Source of the DNA: an uncultured Alphaproteobacteria bacterium
GTDB taxonomy: Bacteria; Pseudomonadota; Alphaproteobacteria; Rhizobiales; Aestuariivirgaceae
Assembly (NCBI GenBank): GCA_937873445.1
Contig: CALMWF010000010.1
Span: 1 to 45,534, forward strand
Length of the DNA: 45,534 nucleotides
Direction: 5' to 3'
The position numbers were made by a program, and so were the translations under genes. Numbering within the stretch: position 1 is the stretch's first letter; each line of letters opens with the position of its first letter. Below, piece by piece: positions 36,718 through 43,514 of the stretch. Under the pieces are notes generated by a model. That model saw nothing but the letters and a program-made list of their open reading frames with translations. It made no database searches and was not told where the DNA came from.

Positions 36718-37645
36718 TCGGAGGGCGGTTGATCTGCTCCTCTCAATTGTGGAGAGCGCGGATGCCAAAGTCGCGGGCGCCGTGCTCTCCGACTATCACG
36801 CCAACAGCGCGGAGAAATTGCTGGCGGCGAATGTGCTGCGTCCCGATGGCCATAACGCGGCGGCCGCCTCACTGGCTGATTTCGAAGACGAGCCGGTTTC
36901 CCTGTCCTGGTCCTCGGAACGGAACGGCTACGGATACTTCAGCCCGTCTGCTGGCTGGGTCGATGTCTCGAAAGAGCGGATGGGAGTCTACGGAGTGGAC
37001 TTCCCGGTCCTTTTCGTCCGCTTGCTGGTCGGGCTGGACATTGCGTCCCGTGGCGGTGCCAGAGCGCTCGTTCCACGAGCTTTGTGGGAGCTTGGCGACG
37101 CGCGCATCGGCCGTCGCCCGCAGCGGGTCCCGATCTGGTTCGCGCGCCGCCTTTCGGACCGGAGGATTTGGGCAGATGTGGCTGATGCGGCCCGAAGGCG
37201 ACCAACACCCCATATCCGCATTCTCTTGACCAGCACGCCCAGTGGTCGGCTCCATGAACCGGGGCTGCCGGGGCACCTCGTCGTGTCCATCGGCGATGCC
37301 ATCGGTTTCGATGACGGAATGGCGGTCAGCCCTGAAATCCTATCGGCACTTCTCGATGGCACACCCGCCGTCAGCCCTCATACACCCCTGTCCCTCTCAC
37401 CGAGCGGGCAGCGACTCACCATCCATGGCAACGTCACGATCGATCTCAAGTCGGACATCCATATCGCCATCATTCGCAAGCTGGTTGAGGGACACCAGGA
37501 CGGCCGACGCTTCAGCGCTCGGGAACTCCTTGATCATGCCCACTCCAGCGCGAAGACGCTGCGTCAAGCATTTGGTGCGCAGCGATGGGCAGACCTCGAA
37601 CCTTATCTGAAGTCCGAGAACGGTCTCTGGGGCTTCGCGCTCTGA
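36701..37645 (+). CDS. Unrecognised 314-residue protein with possible winged-helix C-terminus
   Basis: The frame opens at GTG 36701 with GGAGACGGC upstream, and the product overlaps the previous gene by 17 bases. The N-terminal half contains a hydrophobic-aromatic stretch (WSSERNGYGYFSPSAGWVDVS). The C-terminal part (about 250-314: IHIAIIRKLVEGHQDGRRFSARELLDHAHSSAKTLRQAFG) has helix-turn-helix character and may bind DNA. No family is recognised. With the 395-residue protein it forms a two-gene unit downstream of DUF2188. Confidence 0.8.
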   Translation: MSSLVDRRAVDLLLSIVESADAKVAGAVLSDYHANSAEKLLAANVLRPDGHNAAAASLADFEDEPVSLSWSSERNGYGYFSPSAGWVDVSKERMGVYGVDFPVLFVRLLVGLDIASRGGARALVPRALWELGDARIGRRPQRVPIWFARRLSDRRIWADVADAARRRPTPHIRILLTSTPSGRLHEPGLPGHLVVSIGDAIGFDDGMAVSPEILSALLDGTPAVSPHTPLSLSPSGQRLTIHGNVTIDLKSDIHIAIIRKLVEGHQDGRRFSARELLDHAHSSAKTLRQAFGAQRWADLEPYLKSENGLWGFAL

Positions 37646-37746
37646 CGAAATTCTCTCTGTTCTTCTCCCTCTGACCGGGTCGGTTTTCTCCCTCCCGGCC
37701 AGCCATCGTCTCCGCAGGTTTTCGACCAAAACCGAAGGAGAGACAG

Positions 37747-37956
37747 ATGGCTACGAAACACCTCAACCAGATCGACCTGGCTGCGCGCTGGAACATCAGC
37801 CACCGCACGCTTGAGCGCTGGCGCTGGACGGGCGAAGGGCCGCGCTTCGTCAAGCTCGGCGGTCGCGTCGTGTATCGCCTCGAAGACGTCGAGGAGTACG
37901 AGCGCGAGCAGATCCGGGCGAGCACCGCCGACCACCCCAGCAAGCCTGCGGCATGA
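37747..37956 (+). CDS. Excisionase-like MerR/AlpA-type HTH protein
   Basis: This 69-residue protein has a winged-helix fold of the excisionase/AlpA class: LNQIDLAARWNISHRTLERWRWTGEGPRFVKLGGRVVYRLEDVEEYE. Such proteins bind DNA and direct recombination or regulate early genes. The ATG follows GAAGGAGAGACAG, an excellent ribosome site. It opens the run of replication genes that continues to the window end, 10 bases before the next gene. It could be the partner of the serine recombinase or a transcription factor of the module. Confidence 0.9.
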   Translation: MATKHLNQIDLAARWNISHRTLERWRWTGEGPRFVKLGGRVVYRLEDVEEYEREQIRASTADHPSKPAA

Positions 37957-37966
37957 GGGGGTGGTG

Positions 37967-38455
37967 ATGACGATCTCCAACCGCATCTCCCTCGATGAGC
38001 TCCGGCGCATGGCCGTCGGCGACATCGCCGCTCTGCCCGCCGAGCAGCTCGCCCTCCTGCAGGACGAGGCCGCCGACGCTCTGCGCCGCGCCAAGACCGT
38101 CTGCGACTGGCTCGATGGGGCCGTCGCGCTCAAGTACGGCGATCGTGCCCACGCCGCACGCCAGGCCGCCGGCAAAGACACCGGGACCATCCGCTTCGAC
38201 GATGGCGCGGTCACCGTGATCGCCGATCTGCCGAAGCGCGTCGACTGGGACCAGGACAAGCTCGCCGCTCTCGTCGAACGCATCCGGGCCGAGGGCGACG
38301 ATCCCACCGAATACGTCGATGTCGCGATCAAGGTGCCCGAGCGCAAGTTCGCGGCCTGGCCGAGCCACATCCGCTCCGCCTTCGAGGACGCGCGCACCGT
38401 CCGCACCGGCAAGCCCAGCTTCCGTCTTTCCCTGAACACCGAGGTGACGACATGA
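37967..38455 (+). CDS. Hypothetical 162-residue protein of the replication module
   Basis: From ATG 37967 the product reads MTISNRISLDELRRMAVGDI, followed by helices (LPAEQLALLQDEAADALRRAKTVCDWLDGAVALKYG) and a C-terminal beta-rich part (TIRFDDGAVTVIADLPKRVDWDQDKLAALVERI). Proteins with this layout are common in phage-like DNA modules next to Sak4-type ATPases, without assigned function. It overlaps the next gene by 4 bases (ATGA), and the pair precedes the ATPase. Confidence 0.8.
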   Translation: MTISNRISLDELRRMAVGDIAALPAEQLALLQDEAADALRRAKTVCDWLDGAVALKYGDRAHAARQAAGKDTGTIRFDDGAVTVIADLPKRVDWDQDKLAALVERIRAEGDDPTEYVDVAIKVPERKFAAWPSHIRSAFEDARTVRTGKPSFRLSLNTEVTT

Positions 38456-38748
38456 GCATCACGAAGAAGCTCGCGGTGCTCCGCGAGCACCATTACGGGC
38501 TGGACAAGCTGCCCGAGACCATCCGGGTGCCGGCCCTTGGCGAGCGTCGCGACGAGACCGTCAGGCCGGTCGGGGCGGCCTCGATCGACGACCTGGCCTT
38601 CGCCCTCATCGGGCTGAATGAGCAGGCATCGGCGCTCTACCGCGAGATCGATGCGGTGCGCACGCTCCACGACGAAGCCCGCAAGGCCGGCGCGCTGGGA
38701 GCGGACGTCGCGATCGACGCCCTGATCGCGGCGAAGGGAGGCAAGTGA
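38452..38748 (+). CDS. Small protein preceding the Sak4-like ATPase
   Basis: This 98-residue protein has a basic N-terminus (MSITKKLAVLREHHYGLDKLP) and a helical C-terminus (LNEQASALYREIDAVRTLHDEARKAG). It has no recognised motif. Its start overlaps the preceding gene by 4 bases and its stop overlaps the ATPase start (TGATG), so it belongs to the same translation-coupled set. Confidence 0.78.
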   Translation: MSITKKLAVLREHHYGLDKLPETIRVPALGERRDETVRPVGAASIDDLAFALIGLNEQASALYREIDAVRTLHDEARKAGALGADVAIDALIAAKGGK

Positions 38749-39635
38749 TGGCCCTCCCGATCATCTCCGCCGATCAGCGGCTCGCCGAGCCGCGCGGCAT
38801 CAAGGGCACGATCTTCGGCAAGTCCGGGATCGGCAAGACCTCGCTTCTCTGGACGCTCGACTCCGCCACCACGCTGTTCATCGATCTGGAGGCGGGCGAC
38901 CTCGCCATCGAGGGATGGTCCGGCGACAGCGTGCGGCCGCGCACATGGGCCGAGTGCCGCGACTTCGCGGTCTTCATCGGCGGCCCCAATCCGGCGCTGC
39001 GGGACGACCAGGTCTACAGCGAGGCCCACTTCGCGGCGGTGTGCGAGCGCTTCGGCGATCCGGCTTCGCTCGACCGCTACCACACGGTCTTCATCGACTC
39101 GATCACGGTCGCCGGGCGGCTCTGCTTCCAATGGTGCAAGGGGCAGCCCGATGCGTTCTCGGAGAAGACCGGCAAGCCCGATGTCCGCGGCGCCTACGGC
39201 CTGCACGGCCGCGAGATGATCGCGTGGCTCACGCATCTCCAGCACACGCGGGCGAAGAACGTCTGGTTCGTCGGGATCCTCGACGAGAAGCTCGACGACT
39301 TCAATCGGCGCATCTTCCAGCCGCAGATCGACGGCTCGAAGACCGGCCTCGAGCTGCCGGGCATCGTCGATGAAGTCCTGACGATGGCGGAGATCAAGGA
39401 CGAGTCCGGCGCGCCGTACCGTGCCTTCGTCTGCCAGACGATCAACCCCTGGAACTTCCCGGCGAAGGATCGATCCGGCCGTCTCGACCTGATCGAGGAG
39501 CCGCATCTCGGCCGCCTGATGGCCAAGATCCGCGGCCCCGTGAAGCCCGCCTCCGAGCGGCTGGCCTATCGAAGCCCGCCCCCGGCCGCGACGGCGCCGA
39601 CCTCGGACGCCCCCACCCATTCCGAAAACGCCTGA
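38748..39635 (+). CDS. Phage AAA ATPase, Sak4-like single-strand annealing or recombination protein
   Basis: This 295-residue P-loop ATPase has Walker A GKSGIGKTS at residues 24-32 and Walker B VFIDSI with Asp117. The RecA-like small-fold arrangement (TTLFIDLEAGDLAIEGW after the first helix) matches phage nucleotide-binding proteins of the Sak4 group, which promote recombination together with a single-strand binding protein. The next gene is a DUF669-like candidate for that partner. GTG 38745 precedes ATG 38748 in frame; GGGAGGCAAGTG upstream supports the ATG. The Pro/Ala-rich C-terminus may be unstructured. Confidence 0.87.
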   Translation: MALPIISADQRLAEPRGIKGTIFGKSGIGKTSLLWTLDSATTLFIDLEAGDLAIEGWSGDSVRPRTWAECRDFAVFIGGPNPALRDDQVYSEAHFAAVCERFGDPASLDRYHTVFIDSITVAGRLCFQWCKGQPDAFSEKTGKPDVRGAYGLHGREMIAWLTHLQHTRAKNVWFVGILDEKLDDFNRRIFQPQIDGSKTGLELPGIVDEVLTMAEIKDESGAPYRAFVCQTINPWNFPAKDRSGRLDLIEEPHLGRLMAKIRGPVKPASERLAYRSPPPAATAPTSDAPTHSENA

Positions 39636-39652
39636 ACGAGGAGACCCCAGCC

Positions 39653-40237
39653 ATGACTGGATCCTGGAACGATTTCAACGATGCCAAGCAGAACAGCAAC
39701 ATCATCCCCAAGGGCACGCTGGCCAAGGTGCGCCTGACAATCCGTCCGGGCGGATTCGACGATCCGGCGCAGGGCTGGACCGGCGGATACGCCACGCGGG
39801 GGACCACCGGCTCGGTCTATCTCTCCGGCGAGTTCACGGTTCTCGAAGGTCCCTACGCCCGGCGCAAGATCTTCACCCTGATCGGGCTCTACAGCCCCAA
39901 AGGGCAGGACTGGGCGAACATGGGCCGCAGCCTGATCCGCGGCATGCTCAACTCCGCGCGCGGCATTTCGGACAAGGACACGTCCGCTCAGGCCCAGGCC
40001 GCGCGTCGCATCAGCGGCTTTGCCGATCTCGACGGGCTCGAGTTCGTGGCGCGGATCGACATCGGCACCGACACCAACGGCGAGGAGAAAAACGAGATCC
40101 GCGCGGCCGTGACGCCGGATCACAAGGACTATGCCGCTCTCATGGGCGGCGTGCCCGGTGTGGCAGCGCAGCCGCAGGCTCAGCCTTCCCCGCCCTCCAT
40201 GCCGCAGCCGGGCACGCGCCCGTCCTGGGCGCAGTGA
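39653..40237 (+). CDS. DUF669-like protein, probable phage single-strand-binding partner
   Basis: This 194-residue protein starts MTGSWNDFNDAKQNSNIIPKG, then alternates beta strands (KVRLTIRPGG, YLSGEFTVLEGPYARRKIFTLIGL) with WANMGRSLIRGMLNSARGI. A long Pro/Gln-rich C-terminal tail recalls the tails of SSBs and DUF669 proteins. ATG 39653 has ACGAGGAGACC upstream. It sits between the Sak4-like ATPase and the helicase, the usual place for a DNA-binding partner. Single-strand binding is inferred from context and shape. Confidence 0.75.
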   Translation: MTGSWNDFNDAKQNSNIIPKGTLAKVRLTIRPGGFDDPAQGWTGGYATRGTTGSVYLSGEFTVLEGPYARRKIFTLIGLYSPKGQDWANMGRSLIRGMLNSARGISDKDTSAQAQAARRISGFADLDGLEFVARIDIGTDTNGEEKNEIRAAVTPDHKDYAALMGGVPGVAAQPQAQPSPPSMPQPGTRPSWAQ

Positions 40238-40244
40238 GGCGGCC

Positions 40245-41948
40245 ATGCTGCTGCGTCCCCGCCAGAAGCAGTTCGTCGAGCGCAGCGTCCGCGCGCTCGG
40301 CGAACACGGAAACACCCTCGGCGTCGCCCCGACCGGAGCCGGCAAGACGATCATGCTCTCGGGGGTCGTCGGTCGCATGGTCGGCGAAACCCCGAAGAGC
40401 ACGGGCGCCAAGGCCTGCGTGCTCGCCCACCGCGACGAGTTGACCGCTCAGAACCGCAGCAAGTTCGGCCGGGTGAACCCGAAGATCACGACCTCGGTCG
40501 TCGACGCGAAGGAGAAGTCGTGGGCTGGACAGGTCACCTTCGCGATGGTGCCGACGCTGGCGCGCGCCGGTAATCTCGACCAGCTGCCCGCGCTCGACCT
40601 CCTGGTGATCGACGAGGCGCACCACGCGGCCGCCGACAGCTATCGCCGCATCATCGACGCCGCGCTGCAGCGCAATCCCGAGTGCCGGGTCTACGGCGTC
40701 ACGGCGACGCCCAACCGAGGCGACAAGCGCGGTCTGCGCCCGGTGTTCTCGAACGTCGCCGATCAGATCCGGATCGGGGAGCTCATCGCGTCCGGTCATC
40801 TCGTGCCGCCGCGCACCTTCGTGATCGATGTCGGCGTCCAGGATCAGCTCACCAAGGTGCGCCGCACGGCCGACGATTTCGACATGGCCGAGGTCGACGC
40901 GATCATGAACCGGTCGCCGGTCACGGACGCCGTCATCCGCCACTGGCGGGAAAAGGCAGGCGAGCGCCAGACGGTGGTGTTCTGCTCGACCGTGGACCAC
41001 GCGCGCAACGTGACAGCCGCCTTCAACGCGGCCGGTGTCGCCGCTGGGCTGATCCACGGCGACATGGCCGATACCGACCGCAAGACGACCCTCGACGCCT
41101 ACGCCGCTGGAGAGCTGCGGGTCGTCGTCAATGTCGCGGTGCTGACCGAGGGCTGGGATCATCCGCCGACGGGCTGCGTCGTGCTGCTGCGGCCGAGCTC
41201 CTACAAGTCGACCATGATCCAGATGGTCGGTCGCGGCCTGCGCACGGTCTCGCCCGAGGAGCATCCAGGCGTCATCAAGACCGACTGCATTGTGCTGGAT
41301 TTCGGCACTTCGACCCTGCTGCACGGTTCGCTGGAGCAGGACGTCGACCTGGACGGTCGCGAGCCCTCCGGCGAAGCGCCGACCAAGGATTGCCCGGACT
41401 GCGGCGCCATCGTGCCGCTCGCCACCACCGAATGCCCGCTGTGCGGTCATGTCTGGGAGCGGGAGGACGCGGGCGGAGCCACGCCACTCGGCGACTTCGT
41501 GATGTCCGAGATCGACCTCCTGAAGCGGTCGAGTTTCCGCTGGTGCGATCTCTTCGGCGACGATGCCGCGCTCATCGCCAACGGCTTCAATGCCTGGGGA
41601 GGTGTCTTCTTCCTGAACGGCCGGTGGTACGGCATCGGAGGCCTCCAGAAGCAGCGCCCTCATCTGTTGGCCGTGGGCGAGCGCACCGTTTGCCTCGCGG
41701 CGGCCGACGATTGGCTCAACGAGCATGAGAGCGACGAGAGCGCCCACAAGTCGCGCCGCTGGTTGAACCAGCCGCCCACCGACCGGCAGCTTGCCTTCCT
41801 GCCGCCGGAGTACCGGCAGGATTTCGGGCTCACCCGCTATCAGGCATCAGCGCTGCTGGCCTTTCGCTTCAACCGCGACGCTATCCGCTCCCTCGTCTTC
41901 GGCGCGGCCGATGCCGCGCCCGAAGCAGCCATCGGGAGGGCGGCATGA
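40245..41948 (+). CDS. Superfamily II DEAH-type helicase with zinc ribbon
   Basis: This 567-residue helicase contains Walker A APTGAGKT (28-35), DEAH beginning at Asp123, motif III VTATPNRG, motif IV VFCSTVDHA, and motif VI QMVGRGLRTVSPEEHPG. A four-Cys zinc ribbon (CPDCG and CPLCG) follows the helicase core, then a C-terminal region of about 150 residues with a GFNAWGGVFFLNGRWYGIGG strand set. Such helicases (UvsW/ RadD-like) act in phage replication and repair. ATG 40245 follows the DUF669-like stop by 7 bases. The same gene continues into the DUF6511-type gene almost directly. Confidence 0.93.
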   Translation: MLLRPRQKQFVERSVRALGEHGNTLGVAPTGAGKTIMLSGVVGRMVGETPKSTGAKACVLAHRDELTAQNRSKFGRVNPKITTSVVDAKEKSWAGQVTFAMVPTLARAGNLDQLPALDLLVIDEAHHAAADSYRRIIDAALQRNPECRVYGVTATPNRGDKRGLRPVFSNVADQIRIGELIASGHLVPPRTFVIDVGVQDQLTKVRRTADDFDMAEVDAIMNRSPVTDAVIRHWREKAGERQTVVFCSTVDHARNVTAAFNAAGVAAGLIHGDMADTDRKTTLDAYAAGELRVVVNVAVLTEGWDHPPTGCVVLLRPSSYKSTMIQMVGRGLRTVSPEEHPGVIKTDCIVLDFGTSTLLHGSLEQDVDLDGREPSGEAPTKDCPDCGAIVPLATTECPLCGHVWEREDAGGATPLGDFVMSEIDLLKRSSFRWCDLFGDDAALIANGFNAWGGVFFLNGRWYGIGGLQKQRPHLLAVGERTVCLAAADDWLNEHESDESAHKSRRWLNQPPTDRQLAFLPPEYRQDFGLTRYQASALLAFRFNRDAIRSLVFGAADAAPEAAIGRAA

Positions 41949-41951
41949 GCC

Positions 41952-42362
41952 ATGGCCTGTCCTATCTCCATCACGGCCGAGGACCGGCGGCGGCTCTGGC
42001 ATCCGCGTGGAACGCTCTGTGCTGTCTGCCGGCGACCCACCCGTGGCTTTGGCTGGTTCGACCCGGTGCGGTCGAAGCAACCGCGCCCCTCGGTCTGGTT
42101 CTGCTCGATGGCCTGCCAAGGCTTCTGGACGCGCTTGGCGCGGGAGCGCTGGGCCATGGTTGATCTCACCGAACAGGAGAAGGCGGCGATCCGCGCTGCC
42201 ATGAAGCCGGTCGCCGAGATCATGGAGGAGATCGGCTGGCAGGCGCGCTTCTCCGACCTCACGGAGGCGCAGGTGCTCACGCTCATCGAGGTCGCCGTCG
42301 GCGGCTTCCAGGACGCCATGCACGCCATGGCAGCCGACGCCGACGCGGAGGTGCCGTTCTGA
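41952..42362 (+). CDS. Cys-rich DUF6511-like protein
   Basis: This 136-residue protein has a CxxC-type zinc finger (LCAVCRRPTRGFGWFDP, then WFCSMACQGFW) and a helical C-terminus MVDLTEQEKAAIRAAMKPVAEIMEEIGWQARFSDLTEAQVLTLIEVAVGGFQDAM, which I associate with DUF6511 of alphaproteobacterial phages. ATG 41952 lies 3 bases after the helicase stop. A competing ORF in another frame (41945-42163) is rejected because it lacks any pattern. The stop overlaps the next start (TGATG). Confidence 0.8.
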   Translation: MACPISITAEDRRRLWHPRGTLCAVCRRPTRGFGWFDPVRSKQPRPSVWFCSMACQGFWTRLARERWAMVDLTEQEKAAIRAAMKPVAEIMEEIGWQARFSDLTEAQVLTLIEVAVGGFQDAMHAMAADADAEVPF

Positions 42363-42760
42363 TGAAAACGTGCAGCAAATGCAGTGAAGAGAAGCCGGCG
42401 GTAGAGTTTGGCGTGCGGCGCCGGAGCCCCGATGGTCTACAGGCTTGGTGCCGGGATTGCCGCCGGGAATATCAGCGTACCTACGCGCAGAACTTCCGAG
42501 ATCCCGAAAGGCATCGGGAGGCGCAGCGCCGGTATCGGCTGCGCCACGCTGAAAAGAACAAGGCGCACGGCATCGTCAGGAGCGCAGTCAAGGCGTGCCG
42601 GATCATCGTGCCGGTCTGGTGTCAGCGCTGCGGCTGCGTGACCGAACTCGAAGCCCATCATCACGACTATTCCGAGCCGCTCGCGGTCGAATGGCTCTGC
42701 TCGACCTGCCACGGGCTCGCCCACCGCAGCTACGAGGGAGGTCAGCATGCTGGACTATAA
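42362..42760 (+). CDS. Zinc-finger/HNH-like small protein
   Basis: This 132-residue protein has an N-terminal CSKC...CRDC zinc knuckle (TCSKCSEEKPAVEFG, WCRDCRREY), a basic helical middle, and a C-terminal CQRCG...EAHHHDYSEPLAVEWLCSTCHGLAH, which resembles an HNH or endonuclease-VII-type His-metal finger. The His triplet and CxxC pairs are intact, so it may be a nuclease. It overlaps the previous gene at TGATG and the exonuclease gene by 14 bases. A small DNA-processing enzyme is likely, not proven. Confidence 0.82.
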   Translation: MKTCSKCSEEKPAVEFGVRRRSPDGLQAWCRDCRREYQRTYAQNFRDPERHREAQRRYRLRHAEKNKAHGIVRSAVKACRIIVPVWCQRCGCVTELEAHHHDYSEPLAVEWLCSTCHGLAHRSYEGGQHAGL

Positions 42761-43514
42761 CCGCCGTCCCAGCTTTGCCGACCGGGTCAACGCCACCGTC
42801 GATCGGGCACTCACTGCCGATCAAGCGACACGGGCGGCCCGCGACTACCTCGGCGGCTCCCGCCTTGGACACGGCTGTGAGCGCGCTCTGCAATTCGAGT
42901 TCGCGGGTGCGCCGAAGGATGAGGGCCAGGAGTTCTCCGGCCAGACGCTGCGGATCTTCGAGATCGGACACGCGCTCGAAGATCTTGCCATCCGCTGGCT
43001 GCGCGGTGCCGGGTTCGATCTCTATACCCGCAAGGGCAACCGTCCGGACGGCGAGCAATTCGGTTTCTCGGTCGCTGGTGGCCGCATCCGCGGTCATGTC
43101 GATGGGATCATCGCCGCCGCACCCCAGCTGCTGGGCATCGGCGTTCCCGCGCTCTGGGAATGCAAGACGATGAACGCCAGGAACTGGCGCGAGACCGTGG
43201 CCAAGGGCGTGGTTGTCGCGAAGCCCGTCTACGCGTCCCAGATCGCCCTCTACCAGGCCTACATGGAGGCGCAAGTCCCCGGCATCTCCGACAATCCCGC
43301 GCTCTTCACCGCCATCAACAAGGACAACGCCGAACTGCACCACGAACTGGTGCCGTTCGACGCGGGGCTCGCCCAACGCATGAGCGATCGCGCCGTGCGG
43401 ATCCTTCAGGCGACGGATGCAGGAGATCTGCTGCCGCGCATCGCCACGACGCGTGACTTCCACGAGTGCCGGATGTGCCCGTGGGCAGAACGCTGCTGGG
43501 GGCTGCCGGCATGA
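42747..43514 (+). CDS. PD-(D/E)XK exonuclease with probable 4Fe-4S cluster (Cas4/AddB-like)
   Basis: This 255-residue nuclease has the PD-(D/E)XK active site: GHVDG with Asp119 and WECK with Glu138 and Lys140. A cysteine at 44 in GHGCERA and the C-terminal triad Cys241-Cys244-Cys250 (ECRMCPWAERC, C-x2-C-x5-C) together match the Fe-S binding layout of AddB, Cas4 and Dna2-type nucleases. An SQIALYQAYMEA helix also fits the RecB family. It overlaps the HNH-like gene by 14 bases and the primase-helicase gene by 4 (ATGA). It is likely the end-resection nuclease of the recombination module. Confidence 0.88.
   Translation: MLDYNRRPSFADRVNATVDRALTADQATRAARDYLGGSRLGHGCERALQFEFAGAPKDEGQEFSGQTLRIFEIGHALEDLAIRWLRGAGFDLYTRKGNRPDGEQFGFSVAGGRIRGHVDGIIAAAPQLLGIGVPALWECKTMNARNWRETVAKGVVVAKPVYASQIALYQAYMEAQVPGISDNPALFTAINKDNAELHHELVPFDAGLAQRMSDRAVRILQATDAGDLLPRIATTRDFHECRMCPWAERCWGLPA

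Noticed and set aside
40140-41747. 535-codon open frame on the minus strand across the helicase gene
   Set aside because: It is antisense to a helicase with intact motifs; the translation is Arg/Gly/His-rich with no family pattern, as expected for high-GC shadow frames.
41945-42163. Plus-strand 72-codon frame overlapping the DUF6511-like gene
   Set aside because: The alternative frame at 41952 has a zinc-finger pattern and continues in normal overlap with the next gene; this one has neither.
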